Positions 8,489 to 14,444 of a stretch of DNA of 20,003 nucleotides are shown in pieces; within the stretch, counting starts at the first letter, position 1; each line of letters begins with the position of its first letter. A model generated the notes under the pieces. It had not been told where the DNA came from, did no database searches, and saw only the letters and a list, made by a program, of their open reading frames with translations. This stretch comes from Planctomycetota bacterium (GTDB lineage: Bacteria > Planctomycetota > UBA8108 > UBA1146), in assembly GCA_002691835.1 (NCBI GenBank), contig NZJA01000101.1, positions 16,656 through 36,658 of the forward strand, in the 5' to 3' direction. The position numbers and the translations under genes are program-made.

Positions 8489-9175
8489 CTAAAGAGGACT
8501 GCTGTCGCTATCTCCTGAAGATGTCGAAGATTCTTCCCGCAGTGGTGGAAGATCGTGGGGATAATCCACCGGATAGAGAGATTCCAGCCTTTGCAGAACA
8601 CCTTCTGCATCCTCGTACCTTCGTTGTCGATGACTCAGAAGGTAGATCTGACAGCGAAGAGTATGTTCGTGAGCGGTCCCAGGAGAGAGTACTTCGTCGA
8701 GAACATGACAGTGATACAGGGCGCGGTTGTTCTCGTTGCAGCGCAGAGCCAGCTCCATCGCCTTTAAGTGGAGAATGGCATCCAGTGGACGGTTCTCTAG
8801 CGACCGATGGACCCGATCGAGACTTCGGAGGTAACTTGTGGGGCTTCTGCGAGGGATTCTGCTTCTCCAGCGCCACAGCCATGGGCTGCGATCGTCCTTG
8901 CGATATTGATCCGGGTATCGCAGACGAAGGTATGCGGGAATCTGAAAGAGCAATGCGCCAAGTGACAATATCAGCATGACAGGAAGCATGGGTCTCAGTC
9001 TCAGCAGCAAGAGACACAGGATTGCGAAGCTCGCCCCGAGAATAAAGAGAAGAATCGATCGAGTTTTACGGTTTCGTGCCAGATCAGGATTCTGTTCGAG
9101 AGCCGTCAGGACCAGCATTCCGACCATCGCACAAAAAAAGGTCGGAGTCAGAGCCAGCCCTGCGGAAGTTAGCAT
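8489..9175 (-). CDS. Hypothetical membrane protein with C-terminal helical (TPR-like) region
   Basis: I do not recognise this 228-residue protein. Three hydrophobic segments (about residues 5-26, 39-58 and 63-83) are followed by a very basic linker rich in Arg and Trp (90-115). A helical segment (about 116-205) then has the Leu/Ala/Tyr spacing of TPR-like repeats, for example ILHLKAMELALRCNENNRAL, and the tail (213-228) is Ser/Asp-rich. A well placed GGAGG (plus-strand 9180-9184) 4 bases before the ATG supports it as a real gene. It lies 161 bases downstream of purF on the same strand and ends convergently with the serA-like gene. The likely topology is a membrane anchor with a soluble helical domain for protein contacts; this is inference. 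Confidence 0.75.
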   Translation of the reverse strand: MLTSAGLALTPTFFCAMVGMLVLTALEQNPDLARNRKTRSILLFILGASFAILCLLLLRLRPMLPVMLILSLGALLFQIPAYLRLRYPDQYRKDDRSPWLWRWRSRIPRRSPTSYLRSLDRVHRSLENRPLDAILHLKAMELALRCNENNRALYHCHVLDEVLSPGTAHEHTLRCQIYLLSHRQRRYEDAEGVLQRLESLYPVDYPHDLPPLREESSTSSGDSDSSPL

Positions 9176-9277
9176 TCAGCCTCCAGTGAGATCCCGTCTC
9201 AAAATAAACGCCATCGCCGATTTCAGGGTTTTCGAATGAAAGCCGAATCATTTCCCTGAAGTGGCGAGCCCTAAGAA

Positions 9278-9300
9278 CCCTTGATCATACCGATCAGGGG
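9278..9300 (-). terminator. Hairpin after purF, possible weak terminator
   Basis: CCCTTGATC and GATCAGGGG pair over 9 bp with one G-U, around the loop ATACC. On the minus strand this lies 36 bases past the purF stop. The following tract (TTCTT) is a poor run of U, so it could be a weak terminator, a 3'-end stabiliser or a processing site between purF and the membrane-protein gene. Confidence 0.35.
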
Positions 9301-9336
9301 AAAGATTTCACCTGCCAGTTTTTGGCGATACTCAAT

Positions 9337-10824
9337 TCAGTTAGCCGTCTCGGCAGTATGAGACTCAGATATCTTTTTTTGTTCACCCAGACGACATTCC
9401 TCGATTGCGGCAAGAGTCTCAGCGGTCACATCCGGAGTCGGATATTTTCCGTCAAAACATGCTGCACAGTAATGGAGATTTGATCCAGCAGTTTGCAGGG
9501 CTTCACGTAACCCTGAAACAGTTTGGTAAATCATGGCATCGGAGCCGATGGCTTCAGCGATCTGCTGTTCCGATTTTTCGCGAGCAATCAGTTCGGCCCT
9601 CGTTGACATGTCGACTCCATAGACACAGGGGAACTGGACAGGTGGGGAGCAGGATGCAAAGTAAACCTTGCGTGCCCCAGCGGATCTGGCGAGCTCAACA
9701 ATCTGTCGGGAAGTGGTTCCACGCACGACGCTGTCGTCGACAAGCAGAACGTCTTTTCCTTTGAACTCGCTACGGATCGCATTGAGCTTCCGGCGGACTC
9801 CAGAAGCTCTTTCTCCTTGGCCAGGCATGATAAAGGTTCTGCCAATGTAGCGGTTCTTGACGAGGCCTTCCCGGTATTCGACACCGATGCTGGCGGCCAT
9901 CGTACTTGCGGCTGTGCATGCACTGTCTGGAACGGGAATCACTACATCCACTGTGAGTCCCAGCTCTTTCCAGCGTTCTCCGAGATTTCGGCCCAACTGC
10001 CGACGCGACTCGTAGACACTCACATCATCGAGAACGCTGTCTGGTCTGGCGAAATAAACATGTTCAAAGATGCACGGGTTATGAGGTTTTTGTGTCAACT
10101 GCCTGCGAACCGGTTCTTGACCGGGAACAAAAATGACGGCTTCACCCGCATTCACATTTTCAATGCCAGTATAGCCTTGGATTTCGAGAGGGATGTTTTC
10201 AGAGGCGCATGCCCAGGAGCGACTGCCATCGGGGTTATCTCGATAGCCCATGACGAGGGGGCGGATTCCGTGGGGATCACGGAAGGCCACCATTCCGAGG
10301 CCGGAGATGATGGCCGAAACAGAGTAGGCACCCTTGACTCTCTTCAAGACATTTTCTATGGCAGCGAAGACAGAGTCATGATCCGGCTCAAGGCCACCGA
10401 TTTCAGAAAGTTCCACTGCGAGAGTGAAGAGGATCAGTTCGACATCACAGCTGGAGTGAAGAATCGTTCGTTTCTGTTTTGAGAGCCAATCTTTGACTTC
10501 ATCACCATTGGTCACATTTCCATTGTGAGCCATGGCGATGCCATATGGATAATTGACGAGGAAGGGTTGGGCATCTTCATTGGTGGAGCTTCCGAAGGTC
10601 GGGTATCTGACCTGACCGATTCCCGATGTCCCGGTGAGACGTTCCATGTTTTTCATTCGAAAAACATCCCGCACCAAACCATTCCCTTTTTTCAAATGGA
10701 ATCTCTCATCGTGAGTCACGATTCCAGCAGCGTCTTGGCCTCGGTGCTGAAGACAGACCAACGCCTCATAGATTTCGTGACATGCTGGCTGACCACTGCC
10801 GATCACCCCGAAAAATCCACACAT
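9337..10824 (-). CDS. purF: Amidophosphoribosyltransferase PurF
   Basis: PurF makes phosphoribosylamine from PRPP and glutamine, the first committed step of purine synthesis. The 495-residue protein starts MCGFFGV, so Cys2 becomes the N-terminal nucleophile with no propeptide, as in E. coli. The glutaminase half shows LQHRGQDAAGI, VRYPT and AHNGNVTN; the transferase half shows the PRPP loop KDVLLVDDSVVRGTTS (around residues 355-372). The middle resembles the E. coli type (VRYP, SPYGI-like block). A Cys pair near the end (C453 and C456, YCAACFDGKYP) recalls iron-sulfur PurF enzymes, so a cluster is possible but unproven. The Shine-Dalgarno is weak (GGGGGT). The gene diverges from the signalling pair across a structured gap. 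Confidence 0.97.
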   Translation of the reverse strand: MCGFFGVIGSGQPACHEIYEALVCLQHRGQDAAGIVTHDERFHLKKGNGLVRDVFRMKNMERLTGTSGIGQVRYPTFGSSTNEDAQPFLVNYPYGIAMAHNGNVTNGDEVKDWLSKQKRTILHSSCDVELILFTLAVELSEIGGLEPDHDSVFAAIENVLKRVKGAYSVSAIISGLGMVAFRDPHGIRPLVMGYRDNPDGSRSWACASENIPLEIQGYTGIENVNAGEAVIFVPGQEPVRRQLTQKPHNPCIFEHVYFARPDSVLDDVSVYESRRQLGRNLGERWKELGLTVDVVIPVPDSACTAASTMAASIGVEYREGLVKNRYIGRTFIMPGQGERASGVRRKLNAIRSEFKGKDVLLVDDSVVRGTTSRQIVELARSAGARKVYFASCSPPVQFPCVYGVDMSTRAELIAREKSEQQIAEAIGSDAMIYQTVSGLREALQTAGSNLHYCAACFDGKYPTPDVTAETLAAIEECRLGEQKKISESHTAETAN

Positions 10825-10848
10825 ACGACCCCCGTGCTGTTTCAGAAT

Positions 10849-10866
10849 AGGGCCATTCTTGGCCCT
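10849..10866 (-). other. Leader hairpin upstream of purF
   Basis: AGGGCCA (10849-10855) and TGGCCCT (10860-10866) form a perfect 7-bp stem with a 4-base loop. On the minus strand the structure ends about 25 bases before the purF start. No U-tract follows it, so it is not a simple attenuator. It may affect purF translation or be a palindromic operator. Confidence 0.35.
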
Positions 10867-10961
10867 TCAGGCAAGCCAGAAGGATATCTTCCCCCGGCGA
10901 GGCTGACGAGGGGCCGGCTCCGGGTTGGCGCAATTTTGTTGAAGATGTCACTCTTCTTTGA

Positions 10962-10993
10962 GCCCTGAAAAAAGGGCCCCGGGGAAATCCCGG
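10962..10993. other. Two adjacent small hairpins (GC-rich)
   Basis: GCCCT-gaaaaa-AGGGC (10962-10977) is followed after one base by CCGGG-gaaat-CCCGG (10979-10993). Read on the minus strand, the second hairpin is followed by GGCCC and six T, which resembles an intrinsic terminator for minus-strand RNA entering the purF leader. Function is inference. Confidence 0.35.
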
Positions 10994-11014
10994 AAATACG
11001 CAGGAATCTGAGTT

Positions 11015-11078
11015 CAGACAGCCGGATTTACGTTGTTTTGGTGTGCTGGAAGAGGAATAACGCCGGCTGTCTGTTTTT
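11015..11078 (+). terminator. Long inverted repeat with T-tract (terminator or small-RNA-like)
   Basis: CAGACAGCCGG (11015-11025) is perfectly complementary to CCGGCTGTCTG (11063-11073), with 37 bases between, and TTTTT follows at 11074-11078. An outer CGCAG (10999-11003) and CTGCG (11079-11083) could extend the helix. The stem and T-run resemble an intrinsic terminator on the plus strand, but the loop is long and no plus-strand gene lies upstream; purF is antisense. A structured RNA or palindromic element is an equal possibility. Confidence 0.4.
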
Positions 11079-11113
11079 CTGCGTTCAGGGAAGCTTCCTG
11101 CTTCCGATCCCTT

Positions 11114-11178
11114 CGCCATCCCTGGCGGGGGGCCGGGAAACCGTGGGGTGGTCAATACGGCACCCCGCCTCCCTTTTT
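11114..11178 (+). terminator. Hairpin pair with downstream T-run in the purF/signalling gap
   Basis: CGCCA-tccc-TGGCG (11114-11127) is followed by GTGGGGTG (11143-11150) pairing with CACCCCGC (11161-11168) over 8 bp with one G-U. Five T follow at 11174-11178, after five intervening bases. The spacing is loose for a terminator. The segments CCGT (11141-11144) and ACGG (11157-11160) also allow an alternative pairing. Confidence 0.3.
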
Positions 11179-11201
11179 CCCATTTCTACAGATCCGTGAG
11201 T

Positions 11202-11265
11202 CCTGACCTGATTTTCAGGTTCAGGGGGAACCGTGTTCTAGACTGCGGCGTTTTGTAGCAGTCTA
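11202..11265. other. Two strong hairpins upstream of the signalling operon
   Basis: CCTGACCTGA (11202-11211) pairs with TCAGGT-T-CAGG (11215-11225) as a 10-bp stem with one bulge and a TTT loop. TAGACTGC (11239-11246) pairs perfectly with GCAGTCTA (11258-11265). A third short repeat, GGCACC/GGTGCC (11296-11301 and 11316-11321), lies immediately before the gene start. They would fall in the 5' leader or promoter region of the downstream pair. A regulatory role is inferred. Confidence 0.4.
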
Positions 11266-11337
11266 CTGGGGAAGATCAGATAAAATCCCCCTATAGGCAC
11301 CCCAGGGGCACATTTGGTGCCGACACAGGGGGGATCA

Positions 11338-12027
11338 GTGATTCTGTTTGAAGGATTGCCCAATGAGACCGGCTCTCCTCCTGAATTTTCGACCACTGAT
11401 CGGGCACTGAGGATCTGGGAGAGGTCTGAATTGAGTAATTTTTCAGAAAATGGCGAACCAGCCACAGGTTTACGCGGTGATTCACTGGAGGAGCTGGCCC
11501 TCAGAAATTGGCTGTTGTTCCAGATTGTTCCACAGCTGATTCATCAACTCCGAAATCACATGACGGTCGCCCAGAATGCTCATTTTGCATTGAAGAAGGC
11601 CATCGAGCGAAATGATACCGAGAAAACGGAGAAGGCGAGCGAGCTGGGAATCCTTGGCTTCCAGAGAGCGGAGGGTGTCCTCAAGACGATCGCTCTCTTT
11701 GATTCAGGGAGTTCCGAGCGAATTTTGGATCACTACCGGAGTCGTTTTTCTAACTCTGAGATTTCATTGGAGTTCCCCATCGGGGAGCCCAATGTCGACG
11801 AACTTCTTCCCGCTCTTGTCTATTCACTCGAACACTTGAGGACCCGGATGGTGAAAAAATCTCGCCTGATCATTCGAGTGTCCAGCGATCAGGTGATCGT
11901 GGAGCAATTCGATAGTGAAGCGATCGTTCCCCCGCCAGTTCTGAGCGATTCCTTGAAACAGTATTTCCAACTGCAGCCGAGTGAAAACGGTTGGGAGATT
12001 CAGAAAAGAGGGCAGGGCTCGTCATGA
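11338..12027 (+). CDS. Histidine-kinase-like protein with degenerate or missing ATPase domain
   Basis: This 229-residue protein has no assigned family, but residues 55-125 look like the dimerisation helices of a sensor kinase: LIHQLRNHMTVAQ (67-79) matches the H-box pattern HxLRNxLT with His69. A later segment (150-190: NVDELLPALVYSLEHLRTRM, then SRLIIRVSS) has the spacing of the start of an HATPase domain. The N-box Asn is replaced, and no Gly-rich nucleotide lid can be seen. It has no membrane segment. The GTG at 11338 follows a G-run (11328-11333); TTG 11314 and GTG 11317 are alternatives. Its stop overlaps the start of the sigma-54 activator (ATGA, 12024-12027), so it probably acts as that regulator's partner, as phosphotransfer or inhibitory protein. 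That role is inference. Confidence 0.7.
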   Translation: MILFEGLPNETGSPPEFSTTDRALRIWERSELSNFSENGEPATGLRGDSLEELALRNWLLFQIVPQLIHQLRNHMTVAQNAHFALKKAIERNDTEKTEKASELGILGFQRAEGVLKTIALFDSGSSERILDHYRSRFSNSEISLEFPIGEPNVDELLPALVYSLEHLRTRMVKKSRLIIRVSSDQVIVEQFDSEAIVPPPVLSDSLKQYFQLQPSENGWEIQKRGQGSS

Positions 12028-13472
12028 TTTCAAATAATTTCGCACCTCAGCACATACTGATTATCGATGACCATGAGGAAACTCTGGAATCGACAAAGCT
12101 GGTCCTTGAGACGCTCGATTATAAAGTGACCACTCTGTTGGATCCCACTCAGGCGATTACGCTTCTCGATGCTGGAATCGAAGACATCGATATTGTGATC
12201 ACAGATCTGAATATGCCACGCTTGAATGGTGAAGAGCTGACGAGTCAGATCTCGACCCTGTATGGAAATCTCCCGATCATCGTCTACACGGGTAACGAAG
12301 AACGAGAGACGAACAAACGACTTCTGGATGCTGGAGCTTGGGATTATGTCGAGAAAGGGACGGATTGGGAAAACCTCTTGTGCTCGATCGACAAGGTTTG
12401 GTCCCATGCTCAGAAACGCAGGGGAGTTCGTGCTCGAAGGTTGATTTTCCGCGACGACAAGATGAAGCGGGTCACCCGTATGATCGGCAAGTTGGCCGAG
12501 ATCCCTTCTCCCGTTCTGATCCAGGGTGAGCCAGGAACAGGAAAAGAGCTCATCGCTCACGAGATTCACAGCAAAAGGCTGTTTCATCTGCAGGGTCAGG
12601 GTGTCCGTGTTACAGAGAAAGACTATCCCTACCTTGCCGTAAACTGCGGGGCTCTGAGCCGAACCTTATTGGAGAGTCAGCTGTTCGGTCACAAGAAGGG
12701 TGCCTTCACTGGATCCGTGGCGGATCAGGATGGGGTTTTTGTGGCTGCCGGCAAGGGCACTCTGTTCCTCGATGAAATCACGGAACTGGATCTCGATCTG
12801 CAGGTCAAACTTCTGAGAGCTCTTCAGGAGAAGGAAGTTACTCCCGTCGGTTCGAATCAGCCGGTACCAGTCCATGCCAGAGTGGTGACGGCGACCAACA
12901 GGCCAATCCAGCAACTGGTTCAAGAGGGGAAATTTCGCGAAGATCTCTTCTATCGGATTAATGTGGTCAATCTCGAAATCCCACCGCTGCGAGAACGAAA
13001 AATGGATGTGATTCCTTTGGCACAGGCTTTTCTCACTGAGATCAGGACTGAATATAACTGTGCCGAAAGGGAATTGACCGAAGAGGCGAGCCGCGCACTG
13101 ACGGCCTATGACTGGCCTGGTAATGTTCGTGAGCTGCACAATTGCATCGAGAGATCTTTTGCTTTAGGGGGGCACCCGACCTATATCCGCGTCGAAGACT
13201 TTCCCCCTGAAATCGTTGACGGAACGGTCGATCTCGATGGCAGTATGAACGGATTTCGCGAAGCGAATGAACGGATGACCCATGCTCTCGGTCAAGGTTT
13301 GACTTCACCGGTTGGTGCCGGGAGATTTCAGACCTATGACGAGTTGGTCGCAGAGCATATTCGTGCGGCACTCAAAGAGTCGCGAGGGGTCAAAAGCAGG
13401 GCTGCGACATTACTTTCCATAGATCGCAATCGCCTTTATCGACTGATGGATAAATATCAGATCCAGACCTGA
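12024..13472 (+). CDS. Sigma-54-dependent response regulator, NtrC family
   Basis: This 482-residue transcription activator opens sigma-54 promoters by ATP hydrolysis. The receiver domain (about 10-125) has Asp15-Asp16, phospho-acceptor Asp61 (VITDLNMPRLNG), Thr89 and Lys111, so it looks functional. The AAA+ domain (about 145-385) has Walker A GEPGTGK (168-174), the sigma-54 contact loop as GAFTGS (226-231; usual GAFTGA), Walker B GTLFLDE (245-251) and FREDLFYRINV. A Fis-type helix-turn-helix lies at the C-terminus (about 440-480, KSRAATLLSIDRNRLYRLM). Extra residues lie between Walker A and LAVNCGAL. The ATG at 12024 overlaps the upstream stop; an open frame from 11991 is unlikely to be used. 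Targets are unknown. Confidence 0.93.
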   Translation: MISNNFAPQHILIIDDHEETLESTKLVLETLDYKVTTLLDPTQAITLLDAGIEDIDIVITDLNMPRLNGEELTSQISTLYGNLPIIVYTGNEERETNKRLLDAGAWDYVEKGTDWENLLCSIDKVWSHAQKRRGVRARRLIFRDDKMKRVTRMIGKLAEIPSPVLIQGEPGTGKELIAHEIHSKRLFHLQGQGVRVTEKDYPYLAVNCGALSRTLLESQLFGHKKGAFTGSVADQDGVFVAAGKGTLFLDEITELDLDLQVKLLRALQEKEVTPVGSNQPVPVHARVVTATNRPIQQLVQEGKFREDLFYRINVVNLEIPPLRERKMDVIPLAQAFLTEIRTEYNCAERELTEEASRALTAYDWPGNVRELHNCIERSFALGGHPTYIRVEDFPPEIVDGTVDLDGSMNGFREANERMTHALGQGLTSPVGAGRFQTYDELVAEHIRAALKESRGVKSRAATLLSIDRNRLYRLMDKYQIQT

Positions 13473-13516
13473 GAAGGTAATGGGCGTATCTGAGCATCAG
13501 CGATAAAACAAAGCAG

Positions 13517-13551
13517 TTCTGCAAGTCACTGCGATTTCTATCGTTGCAGAA
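13517..13551 (+). other. Nested hairpin 45 bases after the response regulator
   Basis: TTCTGCAA (13517-13524) and TTGCAGAA (13544-13551) form a perfect 8-bp stem that encloses a second stem, CGAT-TTCT-ATCG (13532-13543). No T-tract follows, so it is more likely a 3'-UTR structure than a terminator. Confidence 0.35.
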
Positions 13552-13747
13552 TGGATTGCCCTGTTTTGTGGCGTTGGCCTCCCCCTGAAGGGCAGGGGAA
13601 GTCCGTTAAAGGTCTCATTCCGCCGATCCTCCCTGTTTTTAAATTGGAACACCCCTTGCTATGTCCTTGGGAGCAGATCCTTTCACGGGATCTCGTGATC
13701 GAGGGAGCGTCACCGGTCATCCGGCCATTCTAGGCGGGCTGAGCTCG

Positions 13748-13790
13748 GAACCGGGGGCCTCCCACCTTTTGCTTTAGTAAAAACCGGTTC
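13748..13790. other. Inverted repeat GAACCGG/CCGGTTC
   Basis: A 7-bp perfect inverted repeat (13748-13754 and 13784-13790) is separated by 29 bases, about 50 bases before the strong terminator. Its role is unknown, and it may be chance in a GC-variable region. Confidence 0.2.
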
Positions 13791-13840
13791 ACTGGAGGGC
13801 TGATTTCGGAATCCGGGCTGTTGTTGGGTTTGTTGGGCGG

Positions 13841-13883
13841 CTGTTACGAGACACCGGGCGGGCTCGTCTGTAACAGTTTTTTT
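13841..13883 (+). terminator. Strong intrinsic terminator
   Basis: CTGTTAC (13841-13847) pairs with GTAACAG (13870-13876). After one bulged G, AGAC continues the stem with GTCT. Seven T follow at once (13877-13883). This is the clearest intrinsic terminator in the window. It lies about 370 bases past the response-regulator stop, so that transcript would have a long 3' tail, or it ends an RNA transcribed from within the gap. Confidence 0.75.
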
Positions 13884-14198
13884 CGCCTTTACCCCTTTCC
13901 GGCTTCCTTTCGGAGCTCTGGCTGAACCGCTGACAGGGAGGGCTTTGGTCCGCTGGATTTCCTTTGGAAATCTTTGGACCGGGCCCTTCCTTTTCTTTTT
14001 CTGATTTCTTCCCAGCAATTTTATTCATCACCTTTTCGCTTATCACCTTTTCTTTCGATGTCGCCCTCTGCCTTTTGCCCATTCCCTGGGATCAGGTTCC
14101 TTCTCGCACTTGGTTCGCCGAGCGAATTTTCAAAATCGGAGAAGCGGGTGGACGTGAAGAAACTGAAAGCCGCAGGATTCCCTTTCTTGTGCGCGAGA

Positions 14199-14223
14199 TG
14201 AGTCGGCAATCATTGCCGACTCA
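14199..14223. other. Perfect 11-bp inverted repeat with 3-base loop
   Basis: TGAGTCGGCAA (14199-14209), TCA, TTGCCGACTCA (14213-14223). No T-run follows on either strand, so it is not an intrinsic terminator. It could be an operator for a dimeric regulator, an RNA hairpin or a small palindromic element. Confidence 0.5.
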
Positions 14224-14314
14224 AAGACATGTCCCGTTTCAGGCAGTGGATTCGAAGACGTCACAAACCTGCATGAATCATGGTTTTTTAGCCTTAGGGG
14301 GGTCATCCGAAAAT

Positions 14315-14359
14315 GGGCAACTGTTATGCCCGTTAATGCTAACAAAAAGTCTTTGTTAG
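14315..14359 (+). other. Two hairpins just upstream of the dockerin-gene promoter
   Basis: GGGCA-actgtta-TGCCC (14315-14331) and CTAACAAA-aagtc-TTTGTTAG (14339-14346 and 14352-14359) are perfect stems of 5 and 8 bp. They sit immediately upstream of a consensus -10 box. They could be operator sites or the end of an upstream RNA. Confidence 0.35.
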
Positions 14360-14378
14360 TCAGGTTCGTCACTATAAT
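14353..14378 (+). promoter_or_regulatory. Candidate promoter for the cohesin/dockerin-like gene
   Basis: TATAAT (14373-14378) is a perfect -10 match. The best -35 nearby is TTGTTA (14353-14358, 4/6), at a short 14-base spacing, so an activator may be needed. A start near 14385 would give a leader of about 60 bases. Confidence 0.4.
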
Positions 14379-14444
14379 CGGAGTAGTTTCAGATTGGGAA
14401 AGTCGCCGACGGGCGCTTTGACCCGAGAGAAAAGGAACCTGCAT

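Larger units (their letters stand above)
13473..14444. other. 972-base gap without a convincing gene
   Basis: No frame here has family resemblance. Minus-strand frames at 13710-14082 are Lys/Arg-rich simply because that strand is purine-rich; they overlap each other and lack good ribosome binding sites. The stretch instead holds several hairpins, a strong plus-strand terminator (13841-13883), a perfect 11-bp hairpin (14199-14223) and a promoter-like -10 box (14373-14378). It may include a long 3' untranslated region, an unrecognised RNA or a decayed gene. Confidence 0.5.

Noticed and set aside
9817..10482. 221-codon plus-strand frame opposite purF
   Set aside because: Antisense shadow of the highly conserved purF coding sequence, with no family features.
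10766..11155. Minus-strand 129-codon frame overlapping the purF start
   Set aside because: Low-complexity Ser/Pro/Arg composition, covers hairpins and the purF leader, and has no family resemblance.
11202..11225. TPP-riboswitch-like CCTGACCTGA segment
   Set aside because: The CTGAGA core and the rest of the TPP aptamer are absent; the segment is simply one arm of a hairpin.
12849..12858. GGTTCGAATC, another T-loop-like string
   Set aside because: It lies inside the conserved AAA+ coding region of the response regulator and is explained by codons.
13710..14082. Two overlapping minus-strand Lys/Arg-rich frames (97 and 102 codons), possibly a histone H1-like protein
   Set aside because: They reflect a purine-rich strand, lack good ribosome binding sites, overlap each other in different frames and run across the strong plus-strand terminator. 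A frameshifted relic remains possible but is not supported.
14315..14331. Second sigma-54-like element (GGGCA...TGCC) before the dockerin-like gene
   Set aside because: GG/GC spacing fits, but too many other positions differ, it coincides with a hairpin, and a consensus TATAAT lies closer to the gene.
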